This document shows, piece after piece, positions 17,302-26,514 of a DNA stretch of 64,000 nt (position 1 is its first letter; each line of letters begins with the position of its first letter). Below the pieces are notes generated by a model, which ran no database searches, was not told the origin of the DNA, and worked only from the letters and a program-made list of their open reading frames with translations. Position numbers and translations under genes: made by a program. Source of the DNA: Pedobacter sp. (GTDB lineage Bacteria; Bacteroidota; Bacteroidia; Sphingobacteriales; Sphingobacteriaceae); contig SSFR01000001.1 of assembly GCA_008015505.1 (NCBI GenBank), positions 62,001 to 126,000 of the forward strand, written 5' to 3'.

Positions 17302-17423
17302 TCATTAAAGTAAATTTCATTATCTAAATAATTTCAAAAATCATTTTTAGAATAAAATCATTTACACTAGAATTGCGCCAAAATAAATCAACGACTCTAC
17401 TCAATTCAACACACCTATTTTTC

Positions 17424-18310
17424 ATGAAACAAAAATTCCAATTAAAAAATCTCTTAAAAACCAAACCAGCACGATTGACCATTGCCGAAATGATGATTGA
17501 TTCGGCCTTTACAGTTTTAACCGACGAACAAAAGGCAGCGAAGAAGGCGGGGTTTACGGATGATGTCTTGGTTAACAACAACCTTGAAAAGAGTATCGGG
17601 CTAATGAATATCGATGGACTTGAATCCAAATTAACTCGAACAAAGAGGAGTAATTATGGACGCCAATTACCCGAAGTAGTAATAACTGCATCCCCTATCA
17701 ACCACAATAACGACCACTATTCCCAAGCTACCAATAATCCATTTAATACACCAGATCCTCATCAAGCCAGAGACCAACAGAGACGTATTTCAGCTCGATA
17801 TAAGTTTTTCCTAGCACAGACCGAGAAATCATAAACGCAAACAAGGGAAAGAACAAGCCCTTTTTTCAAGGAATAAATCCTATTTACTCAAGAACAGAGC
17901 TACGAACTATTCCCAATCCTAATTATAATGCTATAACTCCCGTGAAAAACCCTCCTTTTAAGTTCAATGGATCTACTAAACTGTATGATGCAATGGTAAA
18001 CATGATAAGCTCTATTGATCTGACGTTTTCAGGTACCCAAGCTGCTGCCAAAGTAATGCAAACTAGCCTTCCCAAGTTCCTTGGAACAGCAGGAAAAGTG
18101 ACTCCATGGGTAGGCATTGTAGACAATGTCAGACAAATGACTATTGAGGGTTTTAATAGAAATGATGTAGCTCAATTAGCCACTGGAGCAGCCTTAATAG
18201 GAGTGGGTTTTGTTGGCGGCACGGCAGCAGCACCTGTTGTATTTGTTGGCGGTCTAGGCTTGTTTGTTTGGGAGCTAGGAGAAGCATACATGAGCCAACA
18301 AAAGAATTAG
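17424..18310 (+). pseudogene. Cassette 3 bacteriocin-like protein, frameshifted
   Basis: The leader and middle run from 17424 to a stop at 17832 (136 residues); they include the conserved leader and GRQLPEVVITASPI. The conserved C-terminus continues in another frame, open from 17804 through 18310, and contains KLYDAMVNMISSIDLTFSGT and the hydrophobic hairpin ending FVWELGEAY. The total of 887 bases is one short of a whole number of codons. The frames can only be joined between 17804 and 17832, and the run of five T at 17805-17809 is the obvious site: one more T would give a 295-residue protein. This may be a real mutation, slippage control, or a sequencing error. The C-terminal part could be started alone at GTG 17942. 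Confidence 0.75.
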
Positions 18311-18312
18311 TA

Positions 18313-18732
18313 ATGAGAGTCTTGAGATATCTCATCTTTTTAATATTCAATCTATCCTACAAGGATGGTAATCACCAAGAGAATGATATGCCGCATGTAG
18401 GAGCTGCTTCTATTGTAATGGGTTATGAATGTTGTATGCTTGTTATATTCGCCTTCTTTTTTAACAAATACATGAATCTTACATTCATTACCAATATTTT
18501 AAAGCCTTTGGATAATATAGTATATGGTTGGGGAATGCTCATATGTATATTCATGTATCCAATCAATCATTATTATTTTATCAAAAAAAATCACCTTGAC
18601 CATATCTATAATGAATTTAAAAATGCCAAGATTAACACAAAGAGAAATCGAATCATAGGCTATACCTGCCTGATACTTTATTGGCCAATAATGGTCGCAG
18701 TTGCTGGCCACTTAAAATACTGGTTCCCCTAA
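18313..18732 (+). CDS. Cassette 3 membrane protein, putative immunity
   Basis: A 139-residue paralogue of the partner proteins in cassettes 1 and 2 (YKDG near residue 17, NEFKNAKINTKRNRIIGYTC, GHLKYWFP end). The ATG at 18313, two bases after the toxin stop, is chosen over an upstream in-frame ATG at 18268 because it aligns with the paralogues. It stays intact although its toxin is broken, which is what would be expected if it protects against related toxins still made by the array or by neighbours. Role inferred. Confidence 0.65.
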   Translation: MRVLRYLIFLIFNLSYKDGNHQENDMPHVGAASIVMGYECCMLVIFAFFFNKYMNLTFITNILKPLDNIVYGWGMLICIFMYPINHYYFIKKNHLDHIYNEFKNAKINTKRNRIIGYTCLILYWPIMVAVAGHLKYWFP

Positions 18733-18746
18733 AGCCATAAAACCTT

Positions 18747-18786
18747 CACCCCTAAAATGCCCTAACCTCATTTTAGGGGTGGTTTT
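18747..18786 (+). terminator. Terminator of cassette 3
   Basis: Same hairpin: CACCCCTAAAA (18747-18757) and TTTTAGGGGTG (18771-18781) followed by GTTTT. It separates cassette 3 from the exporter genes, which then need read-through or their own promoter in the 72 bases before 18858. Confidence 0.85.
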
Positions 18787-18857
18787 AAAAACAAATCATA
18801 AAAACATCTAAGCCCATGTTCAATCAAACCATCCTTATAATCTATCTATCCTAATCC

Positions 18858-21110
18858 ATGTTAAAATCCTTCCCCAACGAGCGGCAGCTTGATATGATGG
18901 ACTGTGGCGCTGCTTGCTTGAAAATGATTGCCAAATATTACGGCAAATACTATTCTCTTCAATTTTTTCGAGATAAATGCGGCCTAACTAAAGAAGGGGC
19001 TTCTATGCTCGATTTGAGTTACGCGGCCGAAAGTGTGGGTTTACATACCCTTTCGATCACTTGTACAATGGAGGAATTACTCAAACGCGTGCCTTTCCCC
19101 TGCATCATTCATTGGAATGAAAACCACTACATCGTGGTTTACAAAGTGTCAAAAACTACGGTATATGTTTCTGATCCAGCCAAAGGCCATGTAAGCTATA
19201 CATTAACCGAATTCGATAAAAAATGGCATAAAAACGAGCAAGGCAAAGGAACCTTGATGACCGTGGAACCGCAAGCTGACTTTAAGCAAAGAGAAGGCAT
19301 GCAGCGACTCGAGCGCAAAAAGACCTTTGAAAACATATTGGGCTATTTTACGCCCTATAAAAATAGCTTCATCAATTTATTTGTCGTCATGCTGATTGTG
19401 ACTGCTTTGGAAGCTTTGTTACCCTTTATCTCAAAAGCAGTGATTGATGTGGGTATTCAAACACAGGATCTTAATTTTATCAATATTGTACTGATTGCCA
19501 ACATTACCATCATTGTGAGCATCACCCTGTCGGACATTGTACGCGATTGGATTATGCTACATCTAGCTTCGCGCATCAATATCGCATTGATTTCAGATTA
19601 CCTCACCAAGTTGATGAAACTCCCCATCACCTTTTTCGAAACCAAAATGACAGGCGATATCCTGCAGCGTGCTAACGATCATGAACGGATTCGCAGTTTC
19701 ATCATGAACAATTCGTTAGGCGTCATTTTCTCGACCATCACCTTTGTAGTGTTTGGCGTGATTTTATTGATTTATAATAAGATGATATTCTCCATTTTCC
19801 TAGCTGGGAGTATCTTATATGTACTCTGGGTGTTTGCCTTTCTTGCCATCCGCAAGAAGTTGGATTGGGAGTATTTCGAAATCGAATCAAAAAACCAAAG
19901 CTATTGGGTCGAAACGGTAGGTAGCATCCAAGACATCAAACTAAATAACTACGAAAAATTGAAACGCTGGAAATGGGAGGGTATTCAGGCCCGTATGTTT
20001 AAAGTGAACTTGAAGGTGTTAAACATCAATAATTTTCAAAACTCGGGAGCCCATTTTATTGACCAGCTCAAAAATTTGTTGATCACCTTTTGCTGCGCCC
20101 GAGCAGTGATTGCAGGAGAAATTACATTTGGGGTGATGATTTCCACCCAATTCATTATTGGGATGCTGAATGGTCCAGTCGTGCAATTTATTCAGTTTAT
20201 TATTGCCGGTCAATTTGCTAGAATCAGCTTTTTACGTCTCAACGAAATTCATCAGCTCGAAGATGAAGACGAAAATATGGGCATGGGTAGCATCGAACTT
20301 CCTAGTAATAAGGATTTATTCTTGGATAATATCGTGTTTCAATACTCACCCAATGCACCAGCAGTGCTCAAAGGGATTCACCTAATCATTCCCGAAGGGA
20401 AAATAACGGCTATTGTAGGTGATAGTGGGAGTGGTAAATCGACTTTGCTGAAAGTGATTTTGCGCTTGTATAAACCCTCGTACGGGCAACTACTAATCGG
20501 CGGGATGAATGTAAACAATATCAGTTTACGCCAATGGCGCGATCGCTGTGGCGCAGTGATGCAGGATGGAAAAATGTTTAATGATACCATTTTAAACAAC
20601 ATTGTACTCGATGATGAGCGCATCGATTACCAACGATTGAAGCATGCAGTAGAAACGGCCAATATTGCTTTTGAAATTGAACAACTGCCCTTGGGCTATC
20701 AAACCATCATGGGTGAACAAGGTCGCGGTTTGAGTGGAGGTCAGAAACAACGAATTCTCATTGCCCGTGCATTATACAAAAACCCTGATTTTTTAATTTT
20801 CGATGAGGCGACCAATGCATTAGACACCATCAATGAACAAAAAATTGTGTCTGCACTGGAAAATGTATTTCGGGGTAAGACTGTCATAGTGGTTGCACAT
20901 CGCTTAAGCACCATCCGAAAAGCCGATCAAATTGTGGTGATGCGTGATGGTATGATAGCTGAAATAGGGGACCATGAATCGCTGATGAAACAACAAGGAC
21001 GGTACTACCAACTAGTGCAATCGCAAGTAGACTTAGTCTCAACTGTAGAACTTTTAGCGGAACATAAGTGTGACGTAAGGGCAAAACGCTTGGTAGTAGA
21101 TACCCATTGA
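18858..21110 (+). CDS. C39-peptidase ABC exporter (PCAT)
   Basis: A 750-residue peptidase-containing ABC transporter of the bacteriocin/microcin export type. The N-terminal C39 domain (about 1-135) has Gln10, Cys16 in MMDCGAAC, His90 in NENHYIVVY and Asp106 in VSDPAKG, so it looks catalytically complete. Six membrane segments follow (about 165-430), then the ATPase domain: Walker A GDSGSGKST (about 520), signature GLSGGQKQR, Walker B LIFDEATNALD and the switch His in VAHRLST. It would cleave leader peptides on the cytosolic side and export the core with the HlyD partner and a TolC-like channel. It lies after the three cassettes and is the presumed exporter of their large proteins. Confidence 0.95.
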   Translation: MLKSFPNERQLDMMDCGAACLKMIAKYYGKYYSLQFFRDKCGLTKEGASMLDLSYAAESVGLHTLSITCTMEELLKRVPFPCIIHWNENHYIVVYKVSKTTVYVSDPAKGHVSYTLTEFDKKWHKNEQGKGTLMTVEPQADFKQREGMQRLERKKTFENILGYFTPYKNSFINLFVVMLIVTALEALLPFISKAVIDVGIQTQDLNFINIVLIANITIIVSITLSDIVRDWIMLHLASRINIALISDYLTKLMKLPITFFETKMTGDILQRANDHERIRSFIMNNSLGVIFSTITFVVFGVILLIYNKMIFSIFLAGSILYVLWVFAFLAIRKKLDWEYFEIESKNQSYWVETVGSIQDIKLNNYEKLKRWKWEGIQARMFKVNLKVLNINNFQNSGAHFIDQLKNLLITFCCARAVIAGEITFGVMISTQFIIGMLNGPVVQFIQFIIAGQFARISFLRLNEIHQLEDEDENMGMGSIELPSNKDLFLDNIVFQYSPNAPAVLKGIHLIIPEGKITAIVGDSGSGKSTLLKVILRLYKPSYGQLLIGGMNVNNISLRQWRDRCGAVMQDGKMFNDTILNNIVLDDERIDYQRLKHAVETANIAFEIEQLPLGYQTIMGEQGRGLSGGQKQRILIARALYKNPDFLIFDEATNALDTINEQKIVSALENVFRGKTVIVVAHRLSTIRKADQIVVMRDGMIAEIGDHESLMKQQGRYYQLVQSQVDLVSTVELLAEHKCDVRAKRLVVDTH

Positions 21111-21159
21111 TTTTCAATCGAGCAATTGACTGCAGGTAAAAACATTCACATTATAACCA

Positions 21160-22488
21160 ATGACTACAACATCCACCCTAAAAAATAAATTCCACCAACG
21201 AGCTGAACGTACCGAAGAAATACAGGACATCATCGATCGGATGCCTACCAGCTTTGCTAAATGGATATCCATCATTGTGGGATGCTTGTTTATCATTCTA
21301 CTGGTACTGGGTTGGTTTATTCGTTATCCCGATATTGTTACGGGACAAGTAACAATAAATGCCAATAACTCTCCTATCAAGCTAATTGCAAATAGCGCCG
21401 GGAAATTGCACTTGTTAACGCAGTCGTATCAAACTGTTAAAGAGGGAGATTATGTGGCTTATGTTAAAAATTCAGCCAACATGGATGATGTCAAAAAGGT
21501 AAGTGACTTGATGCATCATTTCAATATTAATTCTGAAAGAAGCATTGATCAATTGTCCCTTTTTCCAAAGGATGTTTCTTTAGGAGAGTTGAACGTGAAA
21601 TATTTTGCCTTTATTAATGCCCTACAGCAATTGTCCAATTATCGTAAAGAAAATCTATTTGCTGAGCAACGCGAAATTTTGGAACACATCATCATTAAAC
21701 AGCGTGCAATATTACAAGCATCTAAACAAAAGCTACTTTTTAACAAGCAAAATCTCGCTTTAACTAAGAAATTCTACATACGCGATTCAACTTTATTGAG
21801 CCAAAATGTGTTGGCACACGCTGATTTTGATAAAACTGAAATGGGCTATCTCAATGCCAAAGACGGTTATCTAAGTATGCATCGCGAAATTATCCAACAC
21901 AATCAACAAATTCGGGAAACAGAAAATAAATTACAACAAACCATCATTCAGGAACATGAGAAACAAAAACAAATGAATTTGGATTTAGCTTCTACCTACA
22001 CCGATTTGACTGATCATTTGGAACAATGGGAGCAAAAATATGTTTTCAAGTCACCTATGGATGGTAAAGTACAGTTCCTAAAATTTTGGGTTAATAATCA
22101 TTTTGTGCAAGCTGGAGAGGCCATTTTCACCATTGTTCCCAACAGAAATAAAATGGTAGGACAGGTGAATTTACCTTCCTCAGGGGCGGGTAAGGTAAAA
22201 GTAGGGCAGGGGGTAATTCTTAAACTAGAAAATTATCCTTATGTCGAATATGGATCTATCAGAGGTAAGGTGCGCAACATATCACTTACTACCAATGTGA
22301 TTCAAACTGGACAAGGCGCAGTCGAGAATTATTTAATTATTGTGGATTTACCAGATCAATTAAAAACTAATTATGGTTCTAGGCTCGATAGCAAGTTTGA
22401 GATTAAAGGTCTAGCTGAAATAATTACGAAAGATAGACGCCTAATTGAACGCTTGTTCGATAATTTGAAATATTCAGTAAAAAATTAA
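21160..22488 (+). CDS. HlyD-family secretion adaptor
   Basis: A 442-residue periplasmic adaptor anchored by one N-terminal membrane helix (about residues 38-57, ISIIVGCLFIILLVLGWFIR). It is followed by a biotinyl-like half (SPIKLIANSAGKLHLL), a long coiled-coil region (about 140-285) and the second lipoyl half with KSPMDGKVQFLKFWVN and GEAIFTIVPN. It bridges the C39 exporter to an outer-membrane channel. It starts 49 bases after the exporter. No TolC homologue is in this operon; the nearest, at 23796, belongs to the metal efflux operon. A decayed relative of its 3' part lies at 11605-11852. Confidence 0.93.
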   Translation: MTTTSTLKNKFHQRAERTEEIQDIIDRMPTSFAKWISIIVGCLFIILLVLGWFIRYPDIVTGQVTINANNSPIKLIANSAGKLHLLTQSYQTVKEGDYVAYVKNSANMDDVKKVSDLMHHFNINSERSIDQLSLFPKDVSLGELNVKYFAFINALQQLSNYRKENLFAEQREILEHIIIKQRAILQASKQKLLFNKQNLALTKKFYIRDSTLLSQNVLAHADFDKTEMGYLNAKDGYLSMHREIIQHNQQIRETENKLQQTIIQEHEKQKQMNLDLASTYTDLTDHLEQWEQKYVFKSPMDGKVQFLKFWVNNHFVQAGEAIFTIVPNRNKMVGQVNLPSSGAGKVKVGQGVILKLENYPYVEYGSIRGKVRNISLTTNVIQTGQGAVENYLIIVDLPDQLKTNYGSRLDSKFEIKGLAEIITKDRRLIERLFDNLKYSVKN

Positions 22489-22508
22489 ACAAGCTTTAAA
22501 TATAATCG

Positions 22509-23597
22509 CTATTGTAAAAATCCCCCCCCCAATAAATCATCCCCTTCGTAAAATACAGCAGACTGTCCTGGAGCAATCCCCGATACGGCATGATGAAAAT
22601 CGACATTCATCGCATTATTATCTTGAGATAAGGTGCTCAGTGTGCCTGCATCTTTATATCTAATTTTGGTGACTGCTTCCAAAGGCCCCATAATCTGCTC
22701 ATACTTGATCAGATTTAATTTGTGGACCTGCGCAGATTCTTTTTTTAGCTCCTCCTCCGTCCCCAGCATAACCACATTACTTTCTGGAAAAATTCGAGTC
22801 ACAAACATCGGCCGTCCTAGGGCAATACCTAAACCTTTACGCTGGCCTATCGTATAAAAAGGATACCCTTGATGTTTGCCAACAACCATACCATTACTTA
22901 GGATAAAATTGCCTTGACCAATACGTTCATCCAAGTCTTCCACTTGATGACGTAAAAAGGAACGATAGTCATTATCGGGAACAAAGCATATTTCATAGCT
23001 CTCCGATTTATTAGCCAGTTCAAGCTGGCCCATATCTCCAGCCATCTGCCGTATCTCCGCTTTGGTAAAATTCCCTAAAGGGAAGCGTGTGCGAGCTAGG
23101 TTTTGCTGTGAAACACCCCAAAGCACATACGATTGATCTTTATGCTGATCTTTCCCCTTCGAAATCACATAACGACCATTATCCTGTAGACGAATATTGG
23201 CATAATGCCCCGTAGCAATAAATTCACAATCCAGTTGATCGGCTCGCTTTAAAAGTGCCTCCCACTTAATGTAGGTATTACATAAAACACAGGGATTGGG
23301 TGTTCGACCAGCCAAATACTCATTAACAAAATCATCAATTACGAAATCACCGAATTCTTGTCTAATATCTAGGATATAATGCGGAAACCCATAACTAACA
23401 GCCAATGCACGCGCGTCATTAATACTGTCTAAACTACAGCAGCCCGTCTCCTTGGAAGAACCTCCAGAAGAAGCATAGTCCCATGTTTTCATGGTCAAAC
23501 CAATCACTTCGTAGCCCTGTTCATGTAGCAATACTGATGCTACTGAACTATCTACTCCGCCACTCATAGCTACCAGAATTCTTCCCTTTTTACTCAT
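22509..23597 (-). CDS. mnmA: tRNA-specific 2-thiouridylase
   Basis: A 362-residue MnmA that inserts sulfur at U34 of tRNAs for Lys, Glu and Gln. The ATP-pyrophosphatase loop is AMSGGVDSSVA (residues 10-20). The catalytic cysteines lie in NPCVLCNTYIKW and in YEICFVPDNDYRSF. The last codons run through nine G in a row (22522-22530 as C on the plus strand), encoding the C-terminal GGGFLQ; a slip there would only change the extreme end. It converges on the HlyD gene with a 20-base gap. Confidence 0.96.
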   Translation of the reverse strand: MSKKGRILVAMSGGVDSSVASVLLHEQGYEVIGLTMKTWDYASSGGSSKETGCCSLDSINDARALAVSYGFPHYILDIRQEFGDFVIDDFVNEYLAGRTPNPCVLCNTYIKWEALLKRADQLDCEFIATGHYANIRLQDNGRYVISKGKDQHKDQSYVLWGVSQQNLARTRFPLGNFTKAEIRQMAGDMGQLELANKSESYEICFVPDNDYRSFLRHQVEDLDERIGQGNFILSNGMVVGKHQGYPFYTIGQRKGLGIALGRPMFVTRIFPESNVVMLGTEEELKKESAQVHKLNLIKYEQIMGPLEAVTKIRYKDAGTLSTLSQDNNAMNVDFHHAVSGIAPGQSAVFYEGDDLLGGGFLQ

Positions 23598-23646
23598 CGC
23601 TTACAAAGCTCAATCCAAACCTGTCAAGGTTGAATCAAAATAAGTG

Positions 23647-23654
23647 CAAATATA
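23647..23654 (-). promoter_or_regulatory. Putative -7 box for mnmA
   Basis: The minus strand reads TATATTTG followed by CAC, a full match to TAnnTTTG, 50 bases upstream of the mnmA ATG. No TTG is found at the usual distance upstream. Confidence 0.4.
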
Positions 23655-23795
23655 GGGCTTTTTGATGGTATAAAAATGATGTTATTCTTATACCAATTTA
23701 ATTTATATGATTTAATATAATTAATTTTTATATTTAATTAATAATATTTTATTAAAAGAAAATAAATTTATCTATTATTTATATCCAAAGGGTGT

Positions 23796-25139
23796 ATGGA
23801 TTTCAAGGTAGTGGATAAGAAGCAAGAAACATATTCAGCGTGTAAAGTCTGTTTAACCCGGCCTACAAGAAATGCTAAGCCGTTTATTGGGCTTCTTTTA
23901 GGGTTTTGCTTATGTAGCTTGATCAGCAACACTGCAGCACAAACAGTGCTTCAAGCCTATATTGACTCTGCTTTAAAAAACAACCACTCTCTAAAAGTAT
24001 ACCAATTACAGGCCAAGGCATTAGAAGAAAAAATAAAGCCTTCACAAATAATTGATGACCCCATGATTTATGGAGGAATCATGAACCTGCCAACCAACTT
24101 GAGCTTTAGTGAAGATATGATGACCATGAAACAAATAGGCATTCAACAAAATTTCAGCGTTCGAAGAAAATATAACCTTAGAAGAGCCATAGCACAAAAA
24201 GAATTTGAAATGAGCTCCTATGAGGTAAAAGCACAACAGCTATCCTTAACCAAAGAAGTAAAGCAACAGTATTACGAGCTGTACGCACAAAACAAATCCA
24301 TCGAAACAGCAAAAAGTAGTATCCATATCATGGAAAGCTACCTCGACATTACTAAAACTAGATATAGTAGTGGACAAGGACCCCAGCAAGATATCTTCAA
24401 GGCAGAGTTGCAAATCATCCAAATGAAAAACGAGTTACTTAAGCTCCAAAATGAACGAGAATCCCGCATAGCCACTTTTAATAGTTTACTTGCACGTAAT
24501 CAAGTCGACTCCGTCATAGTTCCTACTAAAATTATATTTCATACTATACACTGGACACTGCAATCACTAACCAATACTGCCCAAACGAATAACCCCATAC
24601 TTCTCTTAGCCAAAAAAAGCCTGAGTAAGGACAGCACTGCTTATTTGCTTACAAAAACAACAAAAACCCCTGATTTCAACGCCGGTGTTTGGTACGGGCA
24701 AAGACAGGCCAATATGCCTGATGGAACAAAAGCAAGAGATATGATCGGACTTTCGTTCGGACTCACACTACCCATATACGCTAAGCAAAAGCAGAGTCCA
24801 TTGATACATGCATCCGCTATCGATATTCAAAAAGAACAAGCACAACTGGCAAAAACCAAAAATGAGCTCGAACTACAAATCCACCATGCCTTTATTGAAG
24901 CAAATAATAATGAAAGACTAATCAATCTTTACGAAAAACAATTAATCCCATTAGCTACAGAAAGTTTGCAGACAGGTATGATTGGCTACCAACAAAATAA
25001 AATTGATTTTATGGCTTTGATTGATGGTTTTATTTCGCTTTACAACCACCGCCTACAACATGATCAAGCTATTGCGAACTATCTCAAAACGCTAGCTGAG
25101 CTAGAAATGTTAACAGGACAAAACCTAATCGAAGAATGA
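23796..25139 (+). CDS. TolC-family outer-membrane efflux protein
   Basis: A 447-residue outer-membrane factor, first gene of a cusCBA-type operon. It has a long N-terminus with a signal-like hydrophobic segment (about 29-47, FIGLLLGFCLCSLISNTAA), followed by two long helical repeats typical of TolC proteins (about 60-230 and 255-440). The second contains DFMALIDGFISLYNHRLQHD. It would form the channel for metal extrusion with the adaptor and pump that follow. The start codon is uncertain; an earlier or later ATG may be used because the signal peptide lies unusually far in. Confidence 0.85.
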   Translation: MDFKVVDKKQETYSACKVCLTRPTRNAKPFIGLLLGFCLCSLISNTAAQTVLQAYIDSALKNNHSLKVYQLQAKALEEKIKPSQIIDDPMIYGGIMNLPTNLSFSEDMMTMKQIGIQQNFSVRRKYNLRRAIAQKEFEMSSYEVKAQQLSLTKEVKQQYYELYAQNKSIETAKSSIHIMESYLDITKTRYSSGQGPQQDIFKAELQIIQMKNELLKLQNERESRIATFNSLLARNQVDSVIVPTKIIFHTIHWTLQSLTNTAQTNNPILLLAKKSLSKDSTAYLLTKTTKTPDFNAGVWYGQRQANMPDGTKARDMIGLSFGLTLPIYAKQKQSPLIHASAIDIQKEQAQLAKTKNELELQIHHAFIEANNNERLINLYEKQLIPLATESLQTGMIGYQQNKIDFMALIDGFISLYNHRLQHDQAIANYLKTLAELEMLTGQNLIEE

Positions 25140-25194
25140 AACACACAATAGTATTAAACATCCCGATTTTAGACTATTAGCCATTAAGTACTAT

Positions 25195-26505
25195 TTGAAA
25201 ATGAACAAGGGGCGAATAACAATTATTATACTATTGGTTTTAATGGGAGTGGTAGTAGGATATTTCGGCTACATCAAAGTAATAATTCAAACCAATCACA
25301 AAAAAGCGGGAAGGGCAAGGCATATAACCATTGACTACTACCACTGTGGCATGCACCCCTGGATCACCAGCAATAAACCCGGTAAATGCCCTATCTGTGG
25401 GATGGATTTAGTCCCAGTCTATCATTCAAATACTTTGATCAGCAATAACATCATAACCATCGACCCAACGATAGTCCAGAATATTGGTGTTAAAACGGAA
25501 CAGGTAAATCGGCGGAAACTCATTCATACAATCAGAACCATTGGTAGGGTCGACTATGATGAAACTCAACAGCATATTATTAGCACCAGATTCTCTGGCT
25601 GGATCACCAAACTCTATGCTGATTATACTGGGAAAGTTATACAAAAAGGAGAGCCTTTATTTGACATCTATAGTCCCGAGCTTGTTACCGCTGAGCAGGA
25701 ATATTTAGAGGCTATACATTACAGCAAAGTGGCTGGATCAAACAATGATCTAGCTGGCACCAACCTAGCTGACGACTTACTACAGAGTGCACAGAAAAAA
25801 TTGATTTATTTAGGCCTAACTCCTTCTCAAATCAAAGTGCTAGAACAACTAGGCCACACAAAAAAAGAATGGACAATTTATTCTCTTTTTTCAGGCGTGA
25901 TCACCGAAAAAAATATAGTCGAGGGAATGGATGTCGCTACAGGAGCCAATCTACTCAAGCTAGAAAACCTGGATCAGATATGGATTTATGCCGATGTTTA
26001 TGAAAATGAGATCTCCTGGCTCAAGCACGGGGATCAGGTAACTATCGAACTCCCTAATAATCCTGATAAAGTCATCAACGGAAAAGTTTCGTACATCTAT
26101 CCATTTCTCCAATATCAGACCCATACCGCCAAAGTACGTATCGAATACGCAGATTACAATCATCTTTTAAAAGAAGACATGTATGTAACAGTCAATATCA
26201 TACCTCATCTGGCGGTCCATGCAATTGCTATTCCTGAACAAGCAATTATTCATAGTGGCAATAGGGATATTGTTGTAAAAGCACTGGGAGGAGGCAAGTT
26301 TATGTCAGTAGATGTCGTGTTAGGCGTATTAAGTGGCGACTACCAAGAGGTAAAAAAAGGATTAAACGAAGGTGATACCATTGTTACTTCATCCCAGTTC
26401 TTAATCGATTCGGAAAGCAATCTAAAAATAAGTTCTAGCCTAATTCATAACGGGTCTTCAACCAACACTAGCTTAAAAGCAGGTAACACTAAAAAGCATC
26501 AGTGA
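25195..26505 (+). CDS. CusB-type periplasmic adaptor with heavy-metal-binding domain
   Basis: A 436-residue adaptor of a heavy-metal RND pump. After an N-terminal membrane anchor (about 7-26) comes a small metal-binding domain, YHCGMHPWITSNKPGKCPIC followed by GMDLVPVY, with the Cys/His/Met ligands typical of CusB-like proteins. The barrel-sandwich region (FSGWITKLYADYTGKVIQKG) and beta-barrel follow. It delivers metal to the pump and links it to the channel. It starts 55 bases after the TolC-family gene and stops nine bases ahead of the pump gene. Confidence 0.92.
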   Translation: MKMNKGRITIIILLVLMGVVVGYFGYIKVIIQTNHKKAGRARHITIDYYHCGMHPWITSNKPGKCPICGMDLVPVYHSNTLISNNIITIDPTIVQNIGVKTEQVNRRKLIHTIRTIGRVDYDETQQHIISTRFSGWITKLYADYTGKVIQKGEPLFDIYSPELVTAEQEYLEAIHYSKVAGSNNDLAGTNLADDLLQSAQKKLIYLGLTPSQIKVLEQLGHTKKEWTIYSLFSGVITEKNIVEGMDVATGANLLKLENLDQIWIYADVYENEISWLKHGDQVTIELPNNPDKVINGKVSYIYPFLQYQTHTAKVRIEYADYNHLLKEDMYVTVNIIPHLAVHAIAIPEQAIIHSGNRDIVVKALGGGKFMSVDVVLGVLSGDYQEVKKGLNEGDTIVTSSQFLIDSESNLKISSSLIHNGSSTNTSLKAGNTKKHQ

Positions 26506-26514
26506 AATTAGTAT

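Noticed and set aside
15302-17423. Repeats between 13 and 19 kb as a CRISPR array or insertion sequence
   Set aside because: Repeat units are about 1.9 kb long, contain genes and terminators, and have no spacers, transposase or terminal inverted repeats.
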